Source: Rhodocyclaceae bacterium
GTDB taxonomy: Bacteria; Pseudomonadota; Gammaproteobacteria; Burkholderiales; Rhodocyclaceae
NCBI GenBank assembly: GCA_030652245.1
Contig: JAUSBB010000019.1
Span: 1-34,155 of the forward strand
DNA: 34,155 nt
Direction: 5' to 3'
This document shows positions 23,006 through 30,321 of this stretch, in pieces. The translations under genes were made by a program, and so were the position numbers. The notes under the pieces are model-generated. The model was not told the DNA's origin. It saw only the letters and a list, made by a program, of their open reading frames with translations, and did no database searches. Each line of letters starts with the position of its first letter. Within the stretch, counting starts at the first letter, position 1.

Positions 23006-23335
23006 TTAGACGCAACCGGTCGGCTTGGGCATGCCCGCGTAGCGGCAGGCCTGCTTCGCCGGGCCGTAGGGGAACAGGTCGAACAGGTATTTCTTGTCGG
23101 CGTATTCTTCGCCCAGAGCTTCAGGCAGCAGCTTGGTGATCAGGCGCAGGTTGGGCGCCGTGCCGGTTTCGGCGTAGTAATCGCGAATCCAGCTAATGAC
23201 CTGCCAGTGCTTTTCCTGCAGCGCCAACTGATCCTGGCTGGAAAGATAATCCGCAACATCCTCGGACCAGTCATCCAGATTGGCCAGATAGCCTTGCGCG
23301 TCGGTTTCGATGTCTCTGCCATTGACGTTGATCAT
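23006..23335 (-). CDS. dsrC: DsrC sulfur carrier with both redox cysteines
   Basis: The start is the ATG at 23335 (MINVNGRDIETDAQGYLAN), behind GGAGAGGAC; the extra 29 residues in the ORF track are translation of a C-rich leader. The 109-residue protein has DsrC features: WSEDVADYLSSQDQLAL, HWQVISWIRDYYAETG, and the C-terminal arm CRYAGMPKPTGCV. The two Cys are separated by ten residues, as needed to form the intramolecular disulfide or trisulfide of true DsrC; TusE-type proteins have only the last one. In sulfur oxidisers DsrC carries sulfur from DsrEFH to the reverse DsrAB sulfite reductase or interacts with sHdr-type complexes. No other dsr gene is next to it. It seems monocistronic, with its own promoter and terminator. 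Confidence 0.92.
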   Translation of the reverse strand: MINVNGRDIETDAQGYLANLDDWSEDVADYLSSQDQLALQEKHWQVISWIRDYYAETGTAPNLRLITKLLPEALGEEYADKKYLFDLFPYGPAKQACRYAGMPKPTGCV

Positions 23336-23350
23336 TTTTTGTCCTCTCCG

Positions 23351-23386
23351 TGGGGTTGGGGGGGTTGGGGGTGCTGGGGTCGGGGG
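23351..23386 (+). promoter_or_regulatory. G-tract array (G-quadruplex-type motif) in the dsrC leader
   Basis: Five runs of 4-7 G are separated by 2-4 bases (GGGGTTGGGGGGGTTGGGGG, then TGCT, GGGG, TC, GGGGG). This meets the usual G-quadruplex pattern. It lies on the strand opposite to dsrC, between the likely promoter and the ribosome binding site, so the dsrC mRNA leader would be C-rich and the template DNA G-rich. Confidence 0.6.
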
Positions 23387-23411
23387 TGAATACCTGACTA
23401 ACTTGGTGAGA

Positions 23412-23439
23412 ATTATAACCACACGCCCGGCGGAGGCAA
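23412..23439 (-). promoter_or_regulatory. Sigma70-like promoter for dsrC
   Basis: On the minus strand TTGCCT (23434-23439) and a perfect TATAAT (23412-23417) are separated by 16 bp, about 77 bp upstream of the dsrC ATG. This puts the G-tract array in the transcribed leader. Confidence 0.55.
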
Positions 23440-23488
23440 ATAGTAATTGTTGATTAAGTTGATAGCCTATTGCTATGAACGGAATTGC

Positions 23489-25549
23489 TCAGGCCGTCAG
23501 CTTGCGGTAAATCTCCGCCACCTTGAGCGGCAGCTTTTTTGCGTCGTCGAGCACCGTGTAGCTGGCCGGGCCCACCATGTGGCGCAGGTAATCCGCGCCG
23601 TGCCGGTCGATGGTGATGCAATAGCCGCGGATGCCCTGCTCGCGCGCCTCCTGCAAGGCGCGCCGCGTGTCCTCGATGCCGTACTGGCCGCGATATTCGT
23701 CGCCAAAATCATCGGGACGGCCGTCGGAGAGCGTCACCAGGAGCTTGTGGCGCGCCGGTTGCTTTGACAGGAGATGGCTCAGGTGGCGGATCGCCACGCC
23801 CATGCGAGTGTAGTCCTTGGCCTCGATGGCGTCGATGCGGCCACGCACGGCGTCGTCGTAACGATCGGCGAAAGACTTGATGCGGTAGATGTCGCAGCGC
23901 GTGCGCGTCCAGCCGCTGAAGCCGTAAATCGCATAGGCGTCGCCGAGCTTTTCGAGCGCCTCGCACAACATCACCAGCGACGCGCGCTCGGCATCATTCA
24001 CCCAACCCTTGGTCGACCCGCTCATGTCGATCATGAACATCGCCGCCAGGGAACGTTCGTTTCGCACCCGCCGGCAGAACAGGCGGGGCGAGGGTTCGGC
24101 GCCGCTCCGGCGGTCATTCACCGCCTCGACTTGCGCATCGAGATCGATTTCCTCGCCCTCCGGCTGGCGCCCGAGAATGCGGTCCTCGCCGCGCACCGCT
24201 TCGAAGCGGCGCTTGATCTGCTGGATGTGCGCCGCGTAGCGGGTCTTCGCGTCGCGCACGAACTGCCCATCACCCGGCGTCACTTCATTCACATAGACGT
24301 GACACCATTGGCGGCGGTAGGCGTTGCGGTGATAGTCCCATTCGTCATAGCGATAATCCGCAGCGCGATTGTCAATCTGTTCGGGCAGGCCGAGGTTCTT
24401 GCCGGTCGGCTGCCACGGACCGTCGCCGGCCGGCGTCAGCACCGCGGGCGGCAACTCGCCCAGATCCTGGACCAGCGATTGCGCCGCGGCCCGGGCATCG
24501 GGCGGCAGCGTCACGGCCTCGCCGTCGAGGCGGATTTCGATCTCGCCGGTTTCCGTTTTCAGTTGCGCGGCAAATTCCGCGGGCGACGCCGGCTTTTTGC
24601 CCGCCGTGCCCTTGAGAGCGCCGAGCGCACGGCGCAGAATTTCCGTCTCGCGGGCGATGCGTTCCCCACGCGCCAGCGCAGCAGCCGCCGGATTGAGGCG
24701 GGCGACAAAAGTCGGCGCTGGCAGGACGGCGCCGTCCGCCATGAATCGGGCAAGCCAGGCCAGCGAAACGCCGACATCGGCCCGCGGCGACTGCAGCTCG
24801 GGCAGCGCGACATGGAGTACCGCCGGCCAGGCGCCGCGCAGGGCGACCAGCATGGCCCCGAGTCCTGGCAAGTCGCGCCGGACACAGGCTTCGAGCCGCA
24901 CGGCTTCCAGCACGGCCAGCCAGTTTCCCGCCGTACTTCGGTCGGGCCAGCGGGCGAGTTCAGCCTCCAGATCGACGTTGAATGTGCCATAGCGCGTCTG
25001 CGCCCACATCTCCACCGCCAGCCCTTTGTAAAGCTGGCGATTGTCCTGGGCTTCGGCGCTGAGCGCGATGCGCTCGGGCAGGAAGATCGTCTCGGTATCC
25101 GTCCAAGGGTAAGCGCCTACTTTCAAGGACAGCGCTCTGCCGGACAAGCCCTGCACAAAACGGCCGAGCCGTTGTTCAACCTCGGCAAAGCAGACAAGGC
25201 GGCGGCCGTCGCGCCGGGCGACAAAGCCATCCAGGTCGCGCAGAGAATCCATCGCCTGACGCAAGCCATCGCGATCATAGGCGTCCAGCGCGCCAATCAC
25301 CCAGGCTTCGAAACCGGCCGTGTCGAGAGATTCCAGCGCCTGGGGCGCCAGCGTGGCCACCATGTGGCCGATTTCGGCATAGGTCTGCGCCGCCACGCCC
25401 GCCATGCGCATGACGAGTTCCTGCTGGGTGCGCGACAGCGCTTCGAGTTGCGCCGCCAGTTTCCCGATCTTGCGATGCGAGGACGAGGCGAACAGCAGCG
25501 CGTCCAGGCGCTCTTCGATTTCATGCTCGAAGAGGCGACGTTCAAGCAC
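23489..25549 (-). CDS. cbbO: CbbO/NorD-type VWA-domain protein
   Basis: The 686-residue protein starts with GTG, sharing one base with the cbbQ stop (TAGTG). The C-terminal 190 residues are a von Willebrand A domain with an intact metal site: FMIDMSGSTKG (DxSxS), the Thr region DYTRMGVA, and TLSDGRPDDFGDEY. The N-terminal part is helical, as in CbbO. CbbO is the adaptor that binds Rubisco and works with the AAA+ ring CbbQ to remove inhibitory sugar phosphates. The close relative NorD acts on nitric oxide reductase; no nor gene is nearby, and the sulfur-autotroph context favours CbbO. A dispersed repeat copy lies at about residue 273-280 (AVLPAPTF), in frame, between helical and charged regions. 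Confidence 0.85.
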   Translation of the reverse strand: MLERRLFEHEIEERLDALLFASSSHRKIGKLAAQLEALSRTQQELVMRMAGVAAQTYAEIGHMVATLAPQALESLDTAGFEAWVIGALDAYDRDGLRQAMDSLRDLDGFVARRDGRRLVCFAEVEQRLGRFVQGLSGRALSLKVGAYPWTDTETIFLPERIALSAEAQDNRQLYKGLAVEMWAQTRYGTFNVDLEAELARWPDRSTAGNWLAVLEAVRLEACVRRDLPGLGAMLVALRGAWPAVLHVALPELQSPRADVGVSLAWLARFMADGAVLPAPTFVARLNPAAAALARGERIARETEILRRALGALKGTAGKKPASPAEFAAQLKTETGEIEIRLDGEAVTLPPDARAAAQSLVQDLGELPPAVLTPAGDGPWQPTGKNLGLPEQIDNRAADYRYDEWDYHRNAYRRQWCHVYVNEVTPGDGQFVRDAKTRYAAHIQQIKRRFEAVRGEDRILGRQPEGEEIDLDAQVEAVNDRRSGAEPSPRLFCRRVRNERSLAAMFMIDMSGSTKGWVNDAERASLVMLCEALEKLGDAYAIYGFSGWTRTRCDIYRIKSFADRYDDAVRGRIDAIEAKDYTRMGVAIRHLSHLLSKQPARHKLLVTLSDGRPDDFGDEYRGQYGIEDTRRALQEAREQGIRGYCITIDRHGADYLRHMVGPASYTVLDDAKKLPLKVAEIYRKLTA
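24707..24731 (+). repeat. Dispersed repeat, copy 7 (inside cbbO)
   Basis: One mismatch from consensus (GGCAGG for GGCGGG), in the opposite orientation to the gene. It is read in frame as AVLPAPTF, the same frame as in the TonB-like gene. Confidence 0.85.
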
Positions 25550-26364
25550 TAAAACACTGCCCGAACCAGGTCGTCGAGCGTCTGCGTCATGTCCGGGTCA
25601 TCGGTGAGCGCCCGCGCCACGGCGGCGGTGCTGGCCGCCGCCGGCGACATGCCGGCATCGATCAACTGCGCGGCATGGATCAGCAGGCGCGTGCTGGCGC
25701 CTTCGTCGAGTCCGGCACCCTTGAGGTTGCGCGTCAGCTCGCCGAGCTTGACGAGTTTTCTGGCCAGTTCTGGGTCGATGCCGCCTTCGGTGGCGACGAT
25801 GCGCGCCTCGACCTCGGCGCCCGGATAGTCGAATTCCAGCGCGACAAAACGCTGGCGCGTACTCGGCTTGATTTCCTTGAGCACGCTCTGATAGCCGGGA
25901 TTGTAGGAAATCACCAGCATGAACTCGGGTGGCGCGGCCACCAGTTCTCCGCGCTTGTCCACCGCCAGCGCGCGGCGGGTGTCGGCCAGCGGATGAATGA
26001 CCACCGTGGTGTCCTTGCGCGCCTCGACGATCTCATCGAGATAGCAGATGGCCCCGGCGCGCACGGCGGCCGTCAAGGGCCCGTCCAGCCAGACGGTATC
26101 GTCGCCGACGATCAGGTAACGGCCGACCAGGTCGGCGGTGGTCAGGTCGTCATGACAGGCGACGGTGACCAGCGGGCGCTTCAACTTCCACGCCATGTAT
26201 TCGACAAAGCGTGTCTTGCCGCAACCGGTCGGGCCTTTCAGCAGCACCGGCAAGCGCTTGGCCGCCGCCGCGTCGAACACCGCCACCTCATCGCCAACCG
26301 GCTGGTAGTAAGGCTCCTCGCCCAACGCAGCCAGTTGCGGCGTGATCTGTTCGAGTGGTTTCAT
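25549..26364 (-). CDS. cbbQ: CbbQ/NorQ-type AAA+ ATPase
   Basis: The 271-residue MoxR-class ATPase has Walker A GPTGCGKT (residues 44-51), Walker [16 protein letters not shown], sensor 1 in [10 protein letters not shown], and the arginine-finger region [14 protein letters not shown]. The C-terminal CbbQ/NirQ domain is present ([21 protein letters not shown]). CbbQ forms a hexamer that threads or remodels the Rubisco C-terminus with CbbO as adaptor. NorQ is the alternative; the order Q-O fits both, but the setting favours Rubisco activation. It overlaps cbbO and follows the ykgJ-like gene by 33 bp, so all three may be one operon. No cbbL/cbbM is in the window. Confidence 0.88.
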   Translation of the reverse strand: MKPLEQITPQLAALGEEPYYQPVGDEVAVFDAAAAKRLPVLLKGPTGCGKTRFVEYMAWKLKRPLVTVACHDDLTTADLVGRYLIVGDDTVWLDGPLTAAVRAGAICYLDEIVEARKDTTVVIHPLADTRRALAVDKRGELVAAPPEFMLVISYNPGYQSVLKEIKPSTRQRFVALEFDYPGAEVEARIVATEGGIDPELARKLVKLGELTRNLKGAGLDEGASTRLLIHAAQLIDAGMSPAAASTAAVARALTDDPDMTQTLDDLVRAVF

Positions 26365-26397
26365 TCCGGAAAAATCAGATCAGCACGGTTTTCAGGT

Positions 26398-27324
26398 TCA
26401 CTCCTTGCCGCAACTCACGCTGCCGCAATCATCGGCATCCGCGTCATCGTAGCCGCCATCCTCGCCACGAGCGAAACGCTCGGCGGCTGCGCGCTCTTCG
26501 GCCATGCGTTTTTCCTGAACCTTCTTCATGCGTTCGGCCGACTGCGCCTCATCGAGCGGAATGGATTGCTCGCCAAACAATACCTGCTTGAGGAAGCGGA
26601 AAGAGAACTGCAGCAATTCGGTGTCGTCGGCGAGAATCCGCGTCTTTTCTTCGGCGGGCAGGGCGAACAGTTGGGCAAACGCATCACTCTCGACAAACAC
26701 CCGAAAGGTATCGATGTCATAGCAGGCCATGAAGAATAGCTGGCGGCTCTTCAGCGATGGCGCGCCAACCGCCGGGCCGGAGGATTTTTTCTTCAGCACC
26801 AGTTGACGCCAGCCGCGCGCCAGTTCGTCGTATTCCGTCAGCCCCTGCTCCTTGCGATAGTCGTCGATGGTGATCGAACGATTGACTTCGTGCCCCTTGC
26901 AGTGGTCTTCCTTGACCAGCGCGTAGGAGTTGCGGTCAACGTATTCGTCCTGCATGCGCATCGACAGCAGGGCAACCGGGTAATAGCGGCAGGCGGTCGG
27001 CCGGTCGGCATACACGCCGCAGCCTTCGGGCTGCATGAAGCGGCAGGCCGTGCCGTTTTCGATCGGGCGCAGCTTGACGCCGGCAATGCCGTCTTTCTCG
27101 AATTCGTAGGGAACGGTGTAGTCCTGCAGAAACTGCGTCGAAGTCATCCCGAGGTGTTTCTTGAGCCGGACAATGTCATAGGGCGTCAACGAAATGTCGA
27201 TGTTGGCGCAGCAGGCGTTCCAGCAACTGATGCCCTTGTGGCAGGAAAACTGGATGACATGGTCGGCATCCAGCATCGTGGGGACGACCGGACTTTGCGG
27301 AAAGGGGACTTCTGGCTTGGACAT
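26398..27324 (-). CDS. YkgJ-like cysteine-cluster protein
   Basis: The 308-residue protein starts at an ATG behind GAGG. The N-terminal half has the PF03692 (YkgJ) signature: FSCHKGISCWNACCANIDIS, then CRFMQPEGCGVYADRPTACRYYP. This family is predicted to bind zinc or an iron-sulfur cluster through these cysteines, but the function is not known. The C-terminal half is extra: a region with FFMACYDIDTFRVFVES, then charged helix (SAERMKKVQEKRMAEERAAAERF) and an Asp-rich tail ending DDCGSVSCGKE with two more cysteines. It is long for the family. It stands between aprA and cbbQ, on the same strand, with a terminator upstream and only 33 bp to cbbQ. Its role in sulfur or carbon metabolism is unknown. 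Confidence 0.82.
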   Translation of the reverse strand: MSKPEVPFPQSPVVPTMLDADHVIQFSCHKGISCWNACCANIDISLTPYDIVRLKKHLGMTSTQFLQDYTVPYEFEKDGIAGVKLRPIENGTACRFMQPEGCGVYADRPTACRYYPVALLSMRMQDEYVDRNSYALVKEDHCKGHEVNRSITIDDYRKEQGLTEYDELARGWRQLVLKKKSSGPAVGAPSLKSRQLFFMACYDIDTFRVFVESDAFAQLFALPAEEKTRILADDTELLQFSFRFLKQVLFGEQSIPLDEAQSAERMKKVQEKRMAEERAAAERFARGEDGGYDDADADDCGSVSCGKE

Positions 27325-27367
27325 AAAAACCTCTTCGGAACAATGGTTTGAGCAACTGCAAATAGAA

Positions 27368-27397
27368 CAGGCCGGGAGCCTTGCGGCTTCCGGCCTG
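27368..27397 (-). terminator. Terminator after aprBA
   Basis: On the minus strand CAGGCCGGAAGCC, loop GCAA, GGCTCCCGGCCTG is a 13-bp stem (one mispair) followed by TTCTATTT, about 22 bases after the aprA stop. Confidence 0.85.
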
Positions 27398-27419
27398 CGT
27401 CTTACACAGGTACGGCTAC

Positions 27420-29447
27420 TTAGTGCGGCGCGGCAGCCTTGAACAGCTTCGACTTATCGATCAGATCGATGTGGGCGCGCTTGAAGCAGGTCCACTTCTT
27501 GGACTTCTTGTCGTAGATCGAGTTAACAAAACACTTCCAGTTCTTCTCATCGACGAAGTTCTTGTCGGTGCGATAGTAGAAGCCGGGATAACGGCTCTCT
27601 TCACGGAACTGGATATGCTTCATGTGAGCTTCGGCCGTCAGGATGCGATGGTAGTTCTCCCAGGCGCGCAGCAGTTCGTGCAGGTCCTTCGCACGCATCT
27701 TCTGGGCGTCTTCCTTCAGCATCTCGAGTTTCTCTTCGGCAACCGCCAGCATCTTGTCGTTGGTGGTGTAGTAGGTGGCCACGCCGGCAACATACTCGTC
27801 CATGATTTTCTGCAGACGCATCTGCAGCATCTTGGGCGTGATGTAGTGCGGGTTGACGTCGATCGCGGTCGAATAGTCCTTGTGCTCCAGGAAGGTGCGA
27901 ACCGGCTTCCAGATCGCTTCGGCGATCTCTTCGGCGGTCTCGTCGAACTCGGACTTGAGATCGGCGTTATCCATGCAGTACTTGACCATGGCCTTGGCGG
28001 CCAAACGACCTTCGGCATGCGAACCGGAGGAGAACTTGTGGCCGGATGCGCCCACGCCGTCGCCGGCGGTGAACAGACCCTTGACGGTGGTCATGGAGCG
28101 ATAACCCCAGTTCCAGCCCTTCGGCAGGTGAGCGGGCACGTTAGCCTCGGTCTCGTCGGTGGGGGCACCGACGTCGGTCGGGCCGGACACCCAGATGCCG
28201 CAGCAGCCGGAGTGCGAACCGAGCAGGTAGGGCTCGGTCGGCATCAGCTCGGACATCTTCTTCTCGGGCTCGATGTTCTCGCCAACCCAGACGCCGCACT
28301 GACCGATACACATGTCGAGGAAGTCTTCCCAAGCCTCGGCTTCGAGGTGCTTGACTTCTTTCGGCGACAGGGTCTCGCGCAGTTTGGCCAGCGCCGTGAC
28401 GGTGTCCATCCAGATCGGGCCGCGGCCTTCCTTCATCTCTTTGAGCATCAGGTGGTTGCGCAGGCAGGAAGCGGGAACGGCAGCCTGACCATAAGGCGGG
28501 TAGTCGTTCAGCATGTCCTTGTTCTTGGTCATGTAGTCTTCGCCGTAGGCGTTGGCGGCACGGGCCTTGAACAGCAGGAACCAGGCGCCGACCGGGCCGT
28601 AACCGTCCTTGAAGCGGGCGGGCACGAAACGGTTTTCCATCAGCGTCAGTTCGGCGCCGGCTTCGGCAGCCATCGCGTAGGTCGAACCAGCGTTCCACAC
28701 CGGATACCAGGCGCGGCCTGAAGCCTCACCCACGGAACGCGGACGGAAAATGTTCACGCAACCACCAGCGGCCAGCATGATCGCCTTGGCCTTGTAGATG
28801 TAGATCTTGTTCTCGCGCACGGAGAAACCAGCGGCGCCAGCGATGCGGGAGGGATCGTTCTTGTCGTTGATCAGATGCACGATGAACACGCGCTCTTCGA
28901 TGCGGGCGAGACCGAGGGCCTTCTTGGCGGCTTCGGCAACGATCCACTTGTAGGCTTCGCCGTTGATCATGATCTGCCACTTGCCGGAACGGACCGGCAG
29001 ACCGCCGTCCTTCAGCAGGGGCAAGCCTTCCTTGATGGCGTCAGCGCCGTCATGACGCACACCGGCGGCGTCGGTTTTCCAAATGGGCAGGCCCCACTCT
29101 TCGAACAGGTGCACGGAGTCATCGACGTTACGGCCGCAGTCGTAGGTCAGGTCGTCACGGGTGATACCCATCAGGTCGTTGGAGACCATGCGGGCGTAGT
29201 CGGCGGGGTCCTGCTTGTCGCCAATGTAGGTGTTGATCGCGGACAGACCCATCGCCACGGCGCCGGAGCGGTCCAGGGCGGCCTTGTCGACCAGCTTGAT
29301 CTTCAGGTCTTTGCCGGTTTCGTTCTTGAGAGCCTCGGCCCAGCGCATGATTTCGTATGCCGTACCGCAGCAGGCCATGCCGCCGCCGATCAGCAGAACG
29401 TCCAGCTCTTCCTGGACGACTTCTGGTTTGTCAAATGTTCCAGCCAT
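27420..29447 (-). CDS. aprA: Adenylylsulfate (APS) reductase, alpha subunit
   Basis: The 675-residue flavoprotein begins with the FAD-binding motif DVLLIGGGMACCGTAYEI (residues 16-33). It contains typical AprA segments: DKAALDRSGAVAMGLSAINT, DDLTYDCGRNVDDSVHLFEEW, LAAGGCVNIFRPRSVGEASG and ENRFVPARFKDGYGPVG. It is full length. AprA holds FAD where APS is reversibly formed; in sulfur oxidisers it runs from sulfite and AMP to APS. It follows aprB by 20 bp and the pair ends in a strong terminator. The sequence looks intact with no missing motif. Whether it belongs to the AprM- or Qmo-associated lineage cannot be read from this window, since neither partner is present. Confidence 0.97.
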   Translation of the reverse strand: MAGTFDKPEVVQEELDVLLIGGGMACCGTAYEIMRWAEALKNETGKDLKIKLVDKAALDRSGAVAMGLSAINTYIGDKQDPADYARMVSNDLMGITRDDLTYDCGRNVDDSVHLFEEWGLPIWKTDAAGVRHDGADAIKEGLPLLKDGGLPVRSGKWQIMINGEAYKWIVAEAAKKALGLARIEERVFIVHLINDKNDPSRIAGAAGFSVRENKIYIYKAKAIMLAAGGCVNIFRPRSVGEASGRAWYPVWNAGSTYAMAAEAGAELTLMENRFVPARFKDGYGPVGAWFLLFKARAANAYGEDYMTKNKDMLNDYPPYGQAAVPASCLRNHLMLKEMKEGRGPIWMDTVTALAKLRETLSPKEVKHLEAEAWEDFLDMCIGQCGVWVGENIEPEKKMSELMPTEPYLLGSHSGCCGIWVSGPTDVGAPTDETEANVPAHLPKGWNWGYRSMTTVKGLFTAGDGVGASGHKFSSGSHAEGRLAAKAMVKYCMDNADLKSEFDETAEEIAEAIWKPVRTFLEHKDYSTAIDVNPHYITPKMLQMRLQKIMDEYVAGVATYYTTNDKMLAVAEEKLEMLKEDAQKMRAKDLHELLRAWENYHRILTAEAHMKHIQFREESRYPGFYYRTDKNFVDEKNWKCFVNSIYDKKSKKWTCFKRAHIDLIDKSKLFKAAAPH

Positions 29448-29467
29448 TTTTCGATTCCTCTAAAAGA

Positions 29468-29941
29468 TTACTTGCGGATCAGTTCGGCGGGGTTGCCAGC
29501 GCGGAAACCGCCCATGACTTCCTTGGTGAACACGCCATCCAGGGCCAGGTCGGCCAGCTTGGGCATCGGCTTGCCACCGAACGGGTCAATCGAACCCTCG
29601 GCGGTGGTGCGGATCGGGAACTTGAAGCGCTTCACCACGCCATTGCGGAACTTGATGGTCCACATGATGGAGTCGGAACCGCGCATCGGCTGCACGGAGC
29701 CGCCCAGCGGGACGACGTCAGCGTAGTGACGGCATTCGATGGCGCCCTGCGGGCAGATCTTGACGCAGGAATAGCACTCCCAGCACTGCTCAGGCTCCTG
29801 GTTGAAGGCCTTCATTGCGTGGCCGGTATCGGAACCATCTCTGTCAAGCTTCATCAGATCGTGCGGGCAGATGTACATGCAGGCGGTCTTGTCCTGACCC
29901 TTGCAGCCGTCGCACTTCTCGGTACGAACAAATGTTGGCAT
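29468..29941 (-). CDS. aprB: APS reductase, beta (iron-sulfur) subunit
   Basis: The 157-residue protein starts at an ATG behind AAGGAGAAGAGG. It has two [4Fe-4S] motifs: CDGCKGQDKTACMYICP (with the spacing typical of AprB) near residues 10-26, and CWECYSCVKICP near 53-64. A beta-strand tail (MWTIKFRNGVVKRFKFPIRT) wraps around AprA. It moves electrons between AprA's FAD and a membrane partner (AprM or QmoABC), which is not encoded here. It is the first gene of the aprBA operon and diverges from sat across a 380-bp control region. Confidence 0.97.
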   Translation of the reverse strand: MPTFVRTEKCDGCKGQDKTACMYICPHDLMKLDRDGSDTGHAMKAFNQEPEQCWECYSCVKICPQGAIECRHYADVVPLGGSVQPMRGSDSIMWTIKFRNGVVKRFKFPIRTTAEGSIDPFGGKPMPKLADLALDGVFTKEVMGGFRAGNPAELIRK

Positions 29942-30321
29942 TACCTCTTCTCCTTGCTAGCTAACAATCCGCTGTTGTTTGTGTACCAGCGGTCCATTTG
30001 ACTTCCGTGCCCTACCTTGGCCGGGGCGTATCGCGAGTCCGCTTCCGGCGGAGCACGGGAGTTCCAAATACCTCATGAAACGAGTGTAGGCTATCACCCT
30101 TAGGCACAGCATGATAATCCCGATTTTTGATTGGGGAATAAGCCACGCCAATTGTTCTTACGGAATGAAGACCGACATCAAACAACCTACTTTTCCGTAC
30201 TTTATCCTTGACATCGCCAATTAGTCATTGACACAGTTGAAAAAGAATATTTGATAGAAACGCCAGGGGGCTTATTGTATTTTGCGGGCTCTAAAACCAA
30301 ACATTAACAGGAGAATCAACA
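29942..30321. promoter_or_regulatory. 380-bp divergent control region between aprBA and sat
   Basis: No gene is supported here; the ORF at 29957-30151 lacks a family match and has poor codon use. On the apr side there is a stem CCGCTG/CAGCGG (29969-29974, 29987-29992) just before the ribosome site. A larger nested structure follows: CCGTGC/GCACGG (30005-30010, 30053-30058) enclosing TCCGC/GCGGA (30038-30042, 30048-30052). The sat side is AT-rich. I found no clear apr promoter. Confidence 0.5.
30228..30256 (+). promoter_or_regulatory. Likely sigma70 promoter for sat
   Basis: A perfect TTGACA (30228-30233) stands 17 bp before TTTGAT (30251-30256), about 66 bp upstream of the sat start. A second perfect TTGACA (30208-30213) lies 20 bp further up but has no matching -10 box. 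Confidence 0.5.

Noticed and set aside
23774-25552. 592-codon plus-strand ORF opposite cbbO
   Set aside because: Shadow of cbbO in GC-rich DNA; the minus-strand frame has the intact VWA domain and is coupled to cbbQ.
27381-28721. 446-codon plus-strand ORF opposite aprA
   Set aside because: Antisense of a highly conserved enzyme; no motif in the translation and no ribosome site.
29957-30151. 64-codon minus-strand ORF in the apr/sat control region
   Set aside because: No recognisable features, no ribosome site, and it occupies a region with leader-type inverted repeats.
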